From Temnothorax longispinosus (taxonomy: Eukaryota; Arthropoda; Insecta; Hymenoptera; Formicidae), in the NCBI RefSeq assembly GCF_030848805.1, contig NC_092368.1:1708441-1772440 (forward strand): 64,000 bases of DNA, read 5' to 3'. Shown here piece after piece: positions 26,701 through 39,040 of this stretch. Under the pieces are notes generated by a model. That model ran no database searches and had not been told where the DNA came from. It worked only from the letters and a program-made list of their open reading frames with translations. Within the stretch, counting starts at the first letter, position 1. Each line of letters starts with the position of its first letter. The position numbers and the translations under genes are program-made.

Positions 26701-29700
26701 GATTACTTCCTCACAAAGTATTGTGCCAGGCTTATTTTGTTATCTCGTTTCTAAAGTCTTTATCCCCAATCGTTAAATTCAATATACATGGCATAAATGA
26801 TAATTCGGTCGGCACGACCTTCGCATTTCAATCCTCGCTGGGAAACACTGGAAAATAAATGTGCCTGTTGTATAATAATATGATGTTAATCGGGTCAATG
26901 TGATTGCGCTAGATCTCTTCCTTTGAAAAGCTACTTTCGTAACTCCAGGTCGAGTGTCTCGTTAACAAAAAATTAGTTCCTTACATTTCAACTACATAAT
27001 TAAAAATACATAAAAATTGATTTTACTTTAGGACAAACTTAATTTAAGAACTAAAATCATTGAACTAATTAATTCGCGAAATAATTACCAAAGTATTTAA
27101 CTTGATTTCCATTTCATTTTATACGTCAACAAATCGCTTTCAAAACTTGAAAAAATTATTCTTGATTATGAAATAAATCATAAAGTAAGCTAAAGTTAGT
27201 AAAATAATATTTTTATATTAATGCATTATTATATATTGTGTATTATATACAATGTGTTTATATTAAATTTTGATATTTTATTTAAAAAAAAGAATGAAAT
27301 TTTTTTCTAAAAAAATTTTCAGAAAGTGAAGTATCCCAAATCAGTATTCTTCATTATCAGCAATGAATTCTGCGAGAGATTTTGTTATTATGGAATGCGC
27401 AGTAAGTATACAAATCATCAACGTCAATTTAAGTATTAACGTCACTCCACAATCTACGTAATTTAAAAGTAATGATACGACAATTAGAACAATTGTTCCT
27501 TTAATTCTAGTTCCAACAACTCTAGTCGAAACTAGTACAATATTTAATTGGAAACATAGAATAAACTTTTCGCTCTAATATTCTATAAAAATTGCTAATT
27601 TCATTGAAGATTAATTTTTGTAACATTTCTATATTATTGCAGTTATCATAGTAACAAATTGATAATTTTATACAAATGTGATATTTTTTTAGATTTTCTC
27701 GTGTGCTGTTGGATTATATTTTTATTTTTTTAACAGAATAATATTATTACATTATACTTATCCTTTTGATAATCCCTAAAAATTATATCAATTTAAGATA
27801 CGTTATCAACAAAATTTATAATGTATTTATAATGTAATATTTCCTTTTACTGTTTTCATACAATTCTAAAATTTTGGAGAGGCTTTGATGAACAGTTTGA
27901 TCTTAATCTTGAATCTGATCGTATATAATTTAATGGAGAGATTGTGAATTAACACGAAATTATCTTTCAGCCGTCCTCTCGCTGTACTTGTTTAACATGC
28001 TGGGATACAGTGAGGACACTTCTACAATAATCTATCATGTCTTCACCTGTTTCGTCTATTTCTTTCCGCTGTTGGGTGCGATCATATCCGATTCATGGCT
28101 CGGAAAATTCAATACTATTTTTTATTTAAGTATTATTTACGCACTTGGACAAGTGATTCTATCCTTGAGTGCGGCACCGACCATCGGATTGCCCGCAAGG
28201 TTAGTATAATATATGTCTAAAACAACCATAATATTAATATAAAAAATTAGCACAGATTAAAAATAATTTTCAACTTCTCTATCTAAATTTAAATATGATT
28301 TGAATACAATTTAATTTAAATACCATTCAAGTGCTGTTAATCTTAAAGATTTTTGAATTCCTGCCAACAAAAGAATAAACTTATTCCAAAATTTTTCAGA
28401 GAATTTTCCATGTTGGGTTTATTTCTGATAGCGGTTGGTACAGGCGGAATAAAACCCTGTGTGTCGGCCTTCGGAGGCGATCAGTTCATTCTGCCTCAGC
28501 AGGAAGTACAGTTAGCGATGTTCTTTTCCCTCTTCTACTTCTCCATTAATACAGGTTCCCTAATCTCCACGTTGCTGACTCCGGTGATTCGCGAAACAAA
28601 ATGCTTTGGAGGCGATTGTTACTTTGTGGCATTTTTAGTGCCGGCCTGTTTGATGATTCTATCGATTGGTGAGGATAAGAAAGCATGAGACACATCTCCC
28701 AGCCGCATATATGCAGTCTTATTCAGAATTTATTTTCAGTGATATTCGTCTCGGGGAAAAGACTGTATAAAATAGTGAATCCCTCGGGCAATCTCATCGT
28801 CAAGGTTACCAAGTGCGTTTGCGTAAGTCGTATATCACAGAAATCTCTCAAACCATTTTAAACACTTCGAAAACTCCAAAACTGATAAAAATTACATCTG
28901 CAAACTATCATACAAATCATTGTTTACACTACTGAGACAATTATTATTTAATAATTAAAACAAACATTCACTCACAAAACTCACTAGACTCTAAAATGTA
29001 TATGTATTTTAAATATTTTAATATAATTTTTTGGTGTGACTGTAAAATAATTTTGTCTAGTAATCTCTACGTGTCTTAGAGAGAGAGTGAGATAGCGAGA
29101 TAGAGAGATAAAAAGAGAGGTTTATTCTTTTCTGGGACAATAGATTTAAGAAATTGGAGAGTATAATAAATCTAAAAAATAAAGGATGTGTCTAAGCTAA
29201 TGAGAGGAAAAAAGAGATAAAGCATTTAAAAAATTACCCATGCAAATAAATTATTAAAGAAAGAGAATGGGAGAGGGAGGGGAGAGAGAGAGAGAGAGAA
29301 TGCACGTGACTCTAAATCTGCATAACTCTTGGAATTCATAAATTTTCCAATCCTTAAATGTGGAAATCAATGAATCTTTAAATATTTCTAAACTCTCTAC
29401 GGATTTTTAAATTCTCAGCCACAAAAATAAGTCCTTAATCAATCTCTTTTAAATGTTTGATTCCGTGAATTTTTAATTTCACTCAATGAAACTAAAAAAT
29501 CACTTAAAATAAATGTATCGTTTTTATGTTTCAAAAAACCAGCATGCAATCGGCAATAAAATAAAAAAGAAAGAGGGAAAACGCGATCACTGGCTCGATC
29601 ATGCTGATGATACTTACGACAACAAACTGATCGAAGATATCAAAGTTTCACTGCGAGTTCTGAAATTGTTCATACCACTGCCAATATTCTGGGCGCTCTA

Positions 29701-31398
29701 CGATCAGCAGGGCTCCCAATGGACATTCCAAGCAACGCGAATGGATGGCCAAATAGGCAGTTTCATGCTGCTGCCCGATCAGTTGCAAGCCGTCAATCCA
29801 CTCTTGATCATCATCTTCATACCAATTTTCGAGACTTGTATCTATCCGGCTTTCGCCAAAATACATATCATCGATACACCCTTGAAAAAGCTCGTTGCCG
29901 GCGGATTCTTGGCCAGTGTTGCTTTCATCGTAGCTGGTATTGTTGAAATACAAATCGAGGTAGTAACAGAATTTCTTTCTACGCGTTATTAAAAATATTT
30001 TATATCTATCTGTGCTTGTTCGAAAGCTCTTAAATCGATATGGAAGTTTTAATATATTATTTATAAATTACCACATATTTCATAATGTAAATAATTAATT
30101 AACGCAATAGGTTTCGTAAGGAATATGAAAAACGTGATGCTTTATCCGAATTTCTGCACTTGATTCCAGAGCACGTATCCGACGTTACCGGTAAAAGGAT
30201 CTGCTCAAATCCGTATTTTCAATACAATGGATTGTAGCGTGAGTATAGATATAGTAGATCAAGGTCAGATTAAAATATACCCAGTAAGTAGATCAGAAAC
30301 TCTAGAAGTGAAAGCAATAAATGGGTCTATTGAAATGCTCGACTATAGAGCAGATTTCACAGAATGCTATAATAAAGGCTATATCGCCCGGTCAACTGAT
30401 TCAGGTATAGAGTTCAGATTTTATATATCGAAAAATGCAATCTCCGTATTTTAAAAATAACTTCTTTTATCAGGACAAATTACTGGTACGGAGGCCAATG
30501 CAACGTCGTGGGTTATAACACCCTTGGGATTAAAATATAACTATACCGACATGGTGGACAAACCGGAAAAGGGTAAGCCGATGGTCCGCAGTCTCATCTA
30601 TCTTTCGCCTGGATTAAGTAACGCCACATTGAAATTGCTCCGTAAGGACAAGACGGAAGTAACGTCAATTCTGGTCAGTAGTTTAGAATTTTCACAATCG
30701 AAGTTAGAAAAAATCGAGGATCCAGGTGAATATGACGTCTATCTGGACGAAACACTGCTGGAAGAGAACGTGCCTTTCAAACTCGGTGGGGTGTACACCG
30801 TGGTGGGGTCTCACATTAAGTCAAAGATCGCCGGCAAAACAGTGCAGGTCACACCGCCCAATTCGCTGCACATGGCCTGGATGTTGCCGCAATACATCAT
30901 CATCACGATGGGCGAGGTGATGTTCTCCGTGACAGGCTTGCAGTTCGCCTTTACTCAGGCGCCAGTGAGCATGAAGTCTCTACTGCAGGCCGGTTGGTTG
31001 TTGAGCGTGGCCTTCGGCAATCTCATTGTGGTCATCATAAAGGGTGCGCGTCCCTTCGACCGACAAGTAAGTGACCAAGACCGATTGTACGGTCGATGAA
31101 ATTCATGTAATTCTCTGCACTTAATATCCATTCTTCTCACTTTCAATCTCATATGATCCGTCTTTTGATTAAGCGTCGAGTAAAGTGCATGCAGAACGAA
31201 TTTCTTTATTTATTCATTTCGCAGGTGTACGAGATTTTCCTATATGCCGTTTTGATGGCAGCAGTCATAACGATATTCGCCGTAATGACCATATTCTACA
31301 AATACGTGGAAATACCAGAGGAAGAAGATACTGATGGGGCCATACCCCTAGAAGAAAAGGGGAACGTCAATTTGGCTTACAAAGAGGATAAAAAATGA
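19752..31398 (+). CDS. Proton-coupled oligopeptide transporter, SLC15 family (peptide transporter family 1)
   Basis: This is a plasma-membrane symporter of the POT/PTR2 family that takes up di- and tripeptides with protons; the closest named insect relative is Drosophila yin/Opt1. Ten exons give 723 aa: 19752-19803, 21868-21908, 27323-27401, 27971-28199, 28400-28668, 28740-28822, 29543-29959, 30170-30404, 30474-31066 and 31225-31398. The tiny first exons encode MDTTGVSKRKTFDNEIQ and DHPDNQSNAEAQEE, and phase fits exactly into KVKYPKSVFFIISNEFCERF. Family motifs are NEFCERFCYYGMR, GTGGIKPCVSAFGGDQF and FYFSINTGSL, then FWALYDQQGSQWTFQATRM. A large extracellular loop (30170-30800) is followed by the last helices (NSLHMAWMLPQYIIITMGEV). 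Transmembrane segments cover most of the rest. The start rests on phase and on a sound ATG, not on transcript data, so an alternative first exon is possible. Introns 1 and 2 (2.1 and 5.4 kb) hold most of the repeats. Confidence 0.92.
20741..20794. repeat. (TA)n microsatellite
   Basis: About 26 TA dinucleotides inside intron 1 of the peptide transporter. Confidence 0.95.
24597..24852. repeat. Nested hairpin element, about 255 bp
   Basis: GCATGGAAAAAAAAGATTTT at the left pairs with AAATTTTTTTCCGTGCG at the right. The inner arms (GACAACTAACATTTTTTGCT and AGCAAAAAATGTTAGTTGTC, plus GCGAGAGCTAATTAATTTTG) are almost perfectly complementary. Confidence 0.7.
25221..25370. repeat. Short palindromic MITE-like element, copy 3
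   Basis: AACTTCCTGAACTGGTGCAC pairs with GTGCACCAGTTCAGGAATTT, and the flanking TTCCGTTTTGAAG pairs with TTCGAAAAAGAA. Its layout (outer GT-TTT arms, inner GAACTNGTGCA) is like the copies at 8909 and 12481. Confidence 0.6.
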
Positions 31399-33494
31399 AA
31401 GTGATGGTCGACTGGCAGAGAAATAATAATTCTCACGTGTTCCTTTATACAAAGGGTAAAAACACGTACCGCAGCCTATTAAAGTACGAAGGGTATGATT
31501 GCTCGTGCATCGAGGGTTCCTATCGTTTCTATCGAGCATCTATTAGTCTCGAGAGTATGACAAGATATTAGGAATATCTTTTTTCCTACCACACAATCTC
31601 ACTTCTCCTCTTTCTTTCGTACAAAATTTATAACAGACTGAAGATACACATTTTATAATAGCTAATCCATAATGCATTTCAACTAGTAAAGAGAATGGGA
31701 GTCCATGGAGTGAGGCATATTTTATATTTCGGAGCAATATTTAAAACTTTAGAGATTGTAAATAAGAAATCTTAATAGTTTTTATATTCTTACAATATTT
31801 TAGCAATTCTAGCAAATTATTATTAGAATTGTATAATTGTTGTTGATAAAACTGTTTAAACCAATATGGTAAAAATTTATTACAAAACTAGGAATTTTTA
31901 GAGATTAAAAAATTAATTAATTAATTAATGTAAATATTGAAAAATTTAACAAACGAGCAAAAGTGCTTAAATAGTGAAATATTAAAAAAATTTTGCGTTG
32001 ATAATAATAATATAATTGAAGATTTGCAATTAGTAGTTTTAAGTGAAAGCTGTATATAAATATTTTTATAGTAATTTTAAATTTCACTTTACAAATGTTT
32101 TTACACACAAGAAAAAAAAAGATGATAGAATTAGCGACAGTTTTACGCGAGAATTATTTAAATTGTACAAAATAAGATTAAAAAATTACTAAACATGTAG
32201 AGGTATATTCAAATTCCAAAATGACCAAAATTGAGTGTGGATATTTATATGTAAACTATATATGTATATATAATTCATATAACATTTATTTCCGCAAATC
32301 CGGCTAAATTTTCATAAGCTCTAACACAACGTAATAATGCGTGTCATATAAGATAAGAATTTCGAAAGTGCAGTAAATTGATTAAACATTTCGTGCGAAT
32401 CTTACCGCCGAACACTGGTACATTATTTTGCGAAACGCATGTGCCGAAGGAGTGACTTGTGTTATTTTTTCTTTATCAAGATCATCGGCAGGTAACTCCT
32501 GTGCTAGCTTCTGCGCCGATATCCAGAGTGATGTCATTTAACGGAATTAAACCGTAACTCTTCAGACGCGTTTGCAAAATCGTCCATTTAGCTAATAACG
32601 ATCATTCAGTCCTAAACAATGCGGTATCCCCTTTCATTTCGGTAAATATACAAGTAGAACAAGGGCAACTGATTTATCTATATAGTCACTGTCTCTAATT
32701 ACTAATATTATCTATACGCGGAAAGGTTGTAATAAAGAATTTCATACTTTCCTTCCAAACAGCCTACCCTCTCGTCCACAAAATCTAAAACTATTTCGCA
32801 ATGTCGCACTCTCTCCTCTACACTTTCGTCTGTTCGTTTTTAGTATATATAATTCCTTAATTTCATACAGCTACGAGCAAGCCTAACATTCTATGACATA
32901 GCATAATTCGTCACTGTGAATAACTACATACACAGCGATTCTTAAATTTCACGCGGTAAACAGCGTAATATTTGATACGATGCATTTGGTTCGTTTTTGT
33001 GACATTTTTCTACTTCTATTTATCGCGTGCAATTAAGAATCACTCGTATATATAGAAAGTGCATCAGCGTTTTAATTGTTTCTTTCTTTTCGAACTTACT
33101 CTACTGGTTTAGTATCATTGAAACTTTTTCCTGTTAACAATGAGATATACTATATTCATTCTTGGTGTCTCTCAATGAGTCAATTAACAATCGTCGGTGT
33201 AGGAAACTTAATTTCGCTTTATTCGCTGCGTGATCTAAGAAACCCCAGTTGTAAGAGACGCGCCGTACACATACTTCGATCGCCACACGTTCAAACTACA
33301 ATACCATTTCGAGCCCAGCAAATTCGATCCGCGTATTTACCTATCGCGTAATATATCTATTTAGCCCCGCGTAGTGTATAATTCCGGTAAACACTTAGCA
33401 TCAGTTATAATAAACGTAATGTGTAACTGAAGCTTGGTGGTTGCTCGGATACAATATGTCAGCTATAAATGAAGGATCGTGTCTAGTAGTTTAA
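31399..33494. other. Tail-to-tail intergenic region, 3' UTRs
   Basis: This stretch holds the 3' UTR of the peptide transporter on the plus strand and of the PB1 gene on the minus strand. The sequence is AT-rich with no exon-like frame. An AATAAA on the minus strand (TTTATT near 33216-33221) is a candidate signal for the PB1 gene. Confidence 0.6.
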
Positions 33495-36400
33495 TTAGTA
33501 CAAAGACAGAGGACCAACGAAGAAGCGCTTCTTATCATCGCACTTCGCCCCACCTCGGCGTTTAGCAGAATCCTCTCTCTGAAACAGACGATCGTTTTTT
33601 TTTTTTTTTTTTCGTGACAATCTCATTCGCACGCAAAAGCGTATCGTCCTTGCGTTCGAATGTCACGTTTAAAAGCTCACCGTGTGCGCCCGTATCTTGT
33701 CCAACATCTCGCATGCGGTGCCGTAAGCGTATGACCCGACATGGGCAGCTGCAGTGACTAATGTTTCCGGTAGAATATGAACAGGATCAGCAGTGCCCGA
33801 GGTCTGACGGGCCCCACCGACGGATGTCTTCCTCGATCCTGCGTTAGAGCTCGTTCTATCGGAAGGTCCACTCGCTTGACTGGACTGGTACGCAGAATCG
33901 GCCGAGAATCGCGAAGTACCGCTGTGCGAACTGCAAGTGCACTTCGAATAGTTGTCCGCACCATTGTAAATTTCGTTTGTCCAGAGTCCCTCCGTGCAGC
34001 CATCGACGACATCGTGATCGTTTCTAGTTGTCGTCGTCGCCGCTTCTCGCACGTTCTTGGCTGTTGTCGGCACTTGCTGCTCACCGTACCTACCGCTGCC
34101 GCTGGCAGCCTCGGTGTAAATGTCGGTCGTGTCGGTGACCGACGTGGTATGCGAGTGGAAGCTCTGCGTGAAGTCACTCGAGTCAGTCTGCGACTGGCAA
34201 CTGCATTGCGTCTTCAAATCGCAGTGAGTCCGCACGGTCAGGTAGCTCGTATGCGAGTTTCTCACGTCGTCATACGTGCTGCTCGCGTTGTCGCGGGTGT
34301 CGCACACGTCATCTCGAGAGTTCTTCTTGCGTTCGATCGATCGTTGCTCCGCACGCAAACAGGACGACTTCGAGCAGGGAGCGTCCTGAACTGGCAAGGT
34401 CTCCGTTACGAACGAATAGACTCCGCCGGGTCGTTTTTCCAAATCGGCGCTAACATGCTCGTCAAGATCTGCTAATTGATGCTTATTATAGACCTTGCCG
34501 TGAATATCTACCACATAAATGGAGCTCGTCGGTGGATTCGCGAAAGATTGCTGTTCGGCATTCCCCTCGTTCGCCGAAAAATGCTCCTCGTTGAAGTGCA
34601 TGAAGGACGTAGGCGAGGGCGGGTCGGACAGGAGCTCGAAGCTGGGCGAGTCCCGATTGCTGTCGTGTCGTCGTTGCTCGACGGCGGGCTCCTCAGGACG
34701 CGTAGATGATTCATTTCTGCCTCCTGAAACAGGTATCTGGACGATCTCGAAAGCATCGTCGCTATCTTCGTCTTGATCACACGACCAGAAGCTGGTTTTG
34801 TCGACATCCGAGTTGTTGCAGTACCAGACGTCCCTGGGACGGCGACCTTCATCTAATATCTGATGTCCAGTGACGGAGCAGCTCATACGAAGCTCGTTCT
34901 CGAATATCCCCGGAGTTTCATCGTATGGTATCGAATCCACTTGCGAAGACAGGTTCTTCCGAGGGACAAATTCTTCCCGCGCATTATTCTGAACAGATTG
35001 CTCCTTACCGATATCGTTGTTCAGACTATCGGTGGTTACTTGAGCAAGCCGTTGATGATGCTTCTTCTTCTTTTCCTCTTTCAACTTGCTCGTACAAATA
35101 GCGATCCTATCTTCCATAAGATCGAACTTCTTCTGCAGTAGCTTGTCTTGCCACGAAGTATTCGCGGTACTCGTGTTTCGCGGCTCATATGTACGCTCCG
35201 TCGAAGCGTCGCCGCTCGACTGCTCCCCATTCTGAGACCTCTTCTTCCTCTGATTCTTCTCGCACGACTGCGAATCGAAGTGTCGAGGAAATCGTTTCGA
35301 GGAAGGAAGATGCGACTGGCTTCGCGATTGACCGAGCTTCCTTGAAGGAACAGACGTGAGATCCAACGTAACTCTGTTCAGCATCTCGGTCATCTCCTTC
35401 ACTACTTCTTGACTAATTGTGGATATCATATCTTTCTTTGTTTGCGGCTCTTCCGCGGTGTTTACGTTTTGCGGCTCGTCCACGCGCTCGATCGAGGCAT
35501 CGCTCGACTGCTCCTCGTCTTGAGACCTCATCCTCTTCTGATTCTTCTCGTTCGAGTCGAAGGAGCCTCTGGAATGTCGTTTCGAGAGAGAAGAATACGA
35601 CTGATTTCGAGACTGACCCAGTTCCTTCAATGGGGGATGCGCAAGGGAGTCCAAACGTTTGTTCAGCACTTCCGTCACGTTTTTCACGACCTCGTGTGTG
35701 ATCGTAGATACCATTTCCTTCTTCATCTGCGAAACAATTAGATTAATCGTTTCAGCATACACAGTATCCATATGTATTCAGTTATCCATATTACTTACCG
35801 CATCCATGTACTCGGTGAACCACGGAGGAGGCACCGTATCTGAATGACACCGTAACAAAGCGTTTGATTGTGGAATTTCCACATCTTTTGATTCTGTCTG
35901 TTCATCGCCTGATTCAACATATTGCCTTACATGCAATTTCTCATGATTCGATAGTATTTCCTGGTTTGGACATTTCGGTTTGTCGAATTCAGGATTCGGT
36001 TTCGACGTAGAACCACCGTTCTTTTCAGTGAAGGACAAGATTGGATTGTCATTGATACTTGTCGACTCTTTGTTCGGGCAACAGATCTCGTTCGTTCCGG
36101 AACCTTGCTCGTCGTCGCTGCCCATAGGCACGTTGAACGAACCAACGATCAACGGAATCGCCGTATTTGCCACGAAAGCTTTTTTCGCGAGCTAAAAGAA
36201 AAAAATCGAAATGGTTTACTCCAATTTTTCCGCAATCTTTAAGCTTCGATTGAAGCACACAATGCAAAGTTATTGCTGTAAGACTAAGTAGTCTCGCGAT
36301 AGCTAATTCTAAAAAATAGAAATCTTTATAAAATAATTTGTATTAGGTGGTGTCACATTTGATTTATATTTTTACAATTTAATTCAAATTTTGATACATT

Positions 36401-38001
36401 TTTATCTAATAAATAATAAATAGAGACATTTTAATATTTCTTTAAACATTATTTCTCTTTCCATAATTCTTCTATAGAATTTCATCACAAATCCGTCTAA
36501 TAGTAAATATTAAGAAGCTAATAAAATCCAAGCTGCGGATGAATTACATTATTTTTCTCAATAACTCTCTATTTGTTAATCTATCGGAAACTCGTAAGAG
36601 TTATCAGACGAATATATCAGACGGAAAGTTACACGAACTAAATCAAATTCAAATTTTGCGGCAAAAAGAATTTCAAAGGGAAATCGGTTGAAATAAACTG
36701 CTGAAAAAAATTCGAATGTTAAGGGAAAAAAAAGTTTTCAAAATTGGATTTCCCGGTGATTGGAGATGAAACAATTTCAGATGGGCGCGAAATTTGAATC
36801 GGATTTAATTCACGCAACCTGCTCTCAAATCTTCTCCTGATAATTCGAACAATTTTTCGGAAATACCGAAGAAGGTATTTGAGTTCGTACCTAACCTCAT
36901 GTCGATTATCTCGAAAGAATAAGGGGGAATCAGAAGTTTTGTGTCAAACAACTGGAGCAATCAGTTGGAGACACGCTGTTGTGTTTGGGATAGGACCAAG
37001 CTTATCCCAAACACATCGGGGAGAAAAAAAGGGGGGGAAATCTGGAAAGAAGAGGCAAATACGCTTAATTGCTTCAATGTGTTGCACGAATAAATGAGAT
37101 GTAACTACAATTGTATACATATATGTATACAGTATATAGGTGTTATATATAGCGCGTACCTTCAATGCTTCGTGAAACTCGCATTCCGAATCGATTGGAA
37201 CGTCGTCCCCGTCGTCGTCGATGTAAGAGATGCGTCTAGCCCTTGGCACGCCAAACTGCTTCCACTACAACAGACCACGAAAACCCACGTAATCAACAAT
37301 TATTATAATTTACGCGTACATGGAGCAGTCGGAAAGTCGGAAAAATGTGTGATTCGATAACGGGAACTCATCGATATAATCGCAATATACTTTCTATCTT
37401 CTGACGCGTGACGAAACCTTGAGAAATCACTTCGGATGATGTAATACATATATTTCGACGCACGATGCTTTTGACCTTTTAGCTAACCGCGATCGTCCCC
37501 GTGCCCTCGAGCGCGAGAAGATTCTCGACTCACCAGCTCCGTCCGCAGCTTCTCCAGGTCGAAGTTGCTCGAGCACGGGATGACGATGTTCTCGACGCCG
37601 GGCTCGCCGATGCTCTCCCTCACCCGGAAACAGTAATACTCCTCGGAGTCGACGTTAATACTCGTCGGAAACATGGTCGACGACGTCGATGGTGATAACG
37701 CACTCTCACACTCCCGTGGACTTGGGAGCCTCGGGACAGACGAGACGTTGCTCAAGATGGTGACGCTCGGTAAGTTTCGGTACCACGGCACCCGCGGCTC
37801 CTTCGGCCGCCACTGCCAGAACCGCCACTCGTCTTCCGAATCGGAGGACACGCAATTGTCGAGATCACGGTCGTGAATACGACCGTGGTCGAGATCGAGA
37901 GCGCCGTCTCTCGTCGACGACACGTCCCAACGACACTCGTCGCCCGAAACGGTCCGACCCATGCAGCATGAATCCAGTGCGGGATTGAACGACGAGGGCA
38001 T
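33495..38001 (-). CDS. PB1-domain protein with LIR-like motifs; NBR1/p62-type autophagy receptor candidate
   Basis: Five exons on the minus strand, all phase 0: 38001-37534, 37264-37160, 36191-35799, 35726-33681, 33578-33495. They give 1031 aa. The PB1 fold spans the exon 1/2/3 junctions: EEYYCFRVRESIG and FDLEKLRTEL, then YIDDDGDDVPIDSECEFHEA and LKLAKK, with the acidic OPCA pattern. A short motif (PPPWFTEYMDA) leads into a helix and then two copies of a roughly 90-residue unit. Two LIR-type sites follow: FEIV after an acidic run (DEDSDDA, about residue 648) and FELL (about 685). Near the C-terminus a small-residue helix (LVTAAAHVGSYAYGTACEML) resembles the membrane helix before the UBA of NBR1. 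The first in-frame ATG gives a roughly 110-residue extension ahead of PB1. No ZZ, FW or UBA domain is seen. Family placement is inference; a p62 relative or a novel PB1 protein is possible. Confidence 0.65.
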
Positions 38002-39040
38002 AACAGCAGTTCGTCGTAGGTCCAAATGTTGACGAAACACAGTGGCGAAGTGGGAATGAGACCGAGAACTGTTTTGGAACTGTTCGCGTCATGCGCAAGA
38101 GAGACAGGCAGACAGGGAGTACAGGGACGTGACAAGTAAACGTTGGCCCCTTCTCCGTCTCCGGTCCCCGCCCCCGTCCCGCAGCGAGCTGAGCGAGCTC
38201 TCAAATATCCGGAGCACGGATCTGATAGCGAGCCCGAAGAGGAGCGTCGTTTTCCTCTATGCGTTTTCCTTTTGTTCCTTTTTATTTTACATTGTTTCGC
38301 ATCTCCCGACACGCGGCGTACGTATGAAAGTATATAGACACTTTATAAAATAAACAATTTATTAATAAAATAATAATACATTCATCTATAACTTGTATAT
38401 GTCTTTTACGCTAGCTTTTGATTGATAGAAGTGAAAATCATAATGTCGCGTGTAATCCGCATACAATTAGGTTGACGGTGTGTTGCAGGACGAGATTGCA
38501 TAATTTCAATGGAATCATCAAGGATCAATTCAATCGACAAATAAAGGGTTCCTATTCCCCGGAGTAAGATACAACAACCGCGTGCACAATCACAATCATG
38601 CTACAAATCGCTGTACGTCAATGGTCTATTTGTACGCAGATTGTCCTCTCATATGATGTTCTCTGCTTATACGCGTTCAATGTACTCGTGTAATAAAAAA
38701 AAAATATATATATATATATATATGCGTAGTGTCAAAGTACAAGACTAGAAACGTATATTCATGCTTCAACATATTTGTTACATCTCATCTCAGCTAAAAT
38801 ACGCTAATCGCTTAATAATGTATACTAAAGGTAGCGTTCGGGAAAAGGAAGAACTCTTTATACCACTTTGAGATCTTATGCCACATGCCTGTATTGTTTT
38901 AGAGCATAAACGGCGAATAGAGAAGGGATTTTGTAACAGTTACAACGCAAGACGGAGGGCATACATCCCTCAGTTATAGCTTTTTGCATCAAATCTTCGC
39001 ATTAAATAGACATTTAACATTCGCTAAAATAAATATATTA
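38002..39040. other. Upstream region of the PB1 gene
   Basis: The first 200 bp (38002-38230) are GC-rich, consistent with a leader or promoter of the minus-strand gene. A short (TA)n tract lies at 38703-38723. No other feature could be supported. Confidence 0.5.

Larger units (their letters stand above)
21909..27322 (+). other. Large intron 2 of the peptide transporter
   Basis: This intron is AT-rich with a CpG-richer patch around 23340-23650, where ACCTACCTACCTACC also occurs. It contains the nested repeat block at 24567-25679 and an AT palindromic tract near 24975-25070. No additional coding exon in phase could be supported. The CpG-richer patch might mark an alternative promoter, but there is no exon to attach it to. 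Confidence 0.55.

Noticed and set aside
33777..34475. Plus-strand open frame of 232 codons rich in Arg, Val and Ser
   Set aside because: It is antisense to the large exon of the PB1 gene; its composition is a mirror of the Ser/Thr/Asp-rich coding strand.
38038..38040. GTG as the start of the PB1 gene at 38040
   Set aside because: Animal nuclear genes rarely start at GTG; the in-frame ATG at 38001 was used instead.
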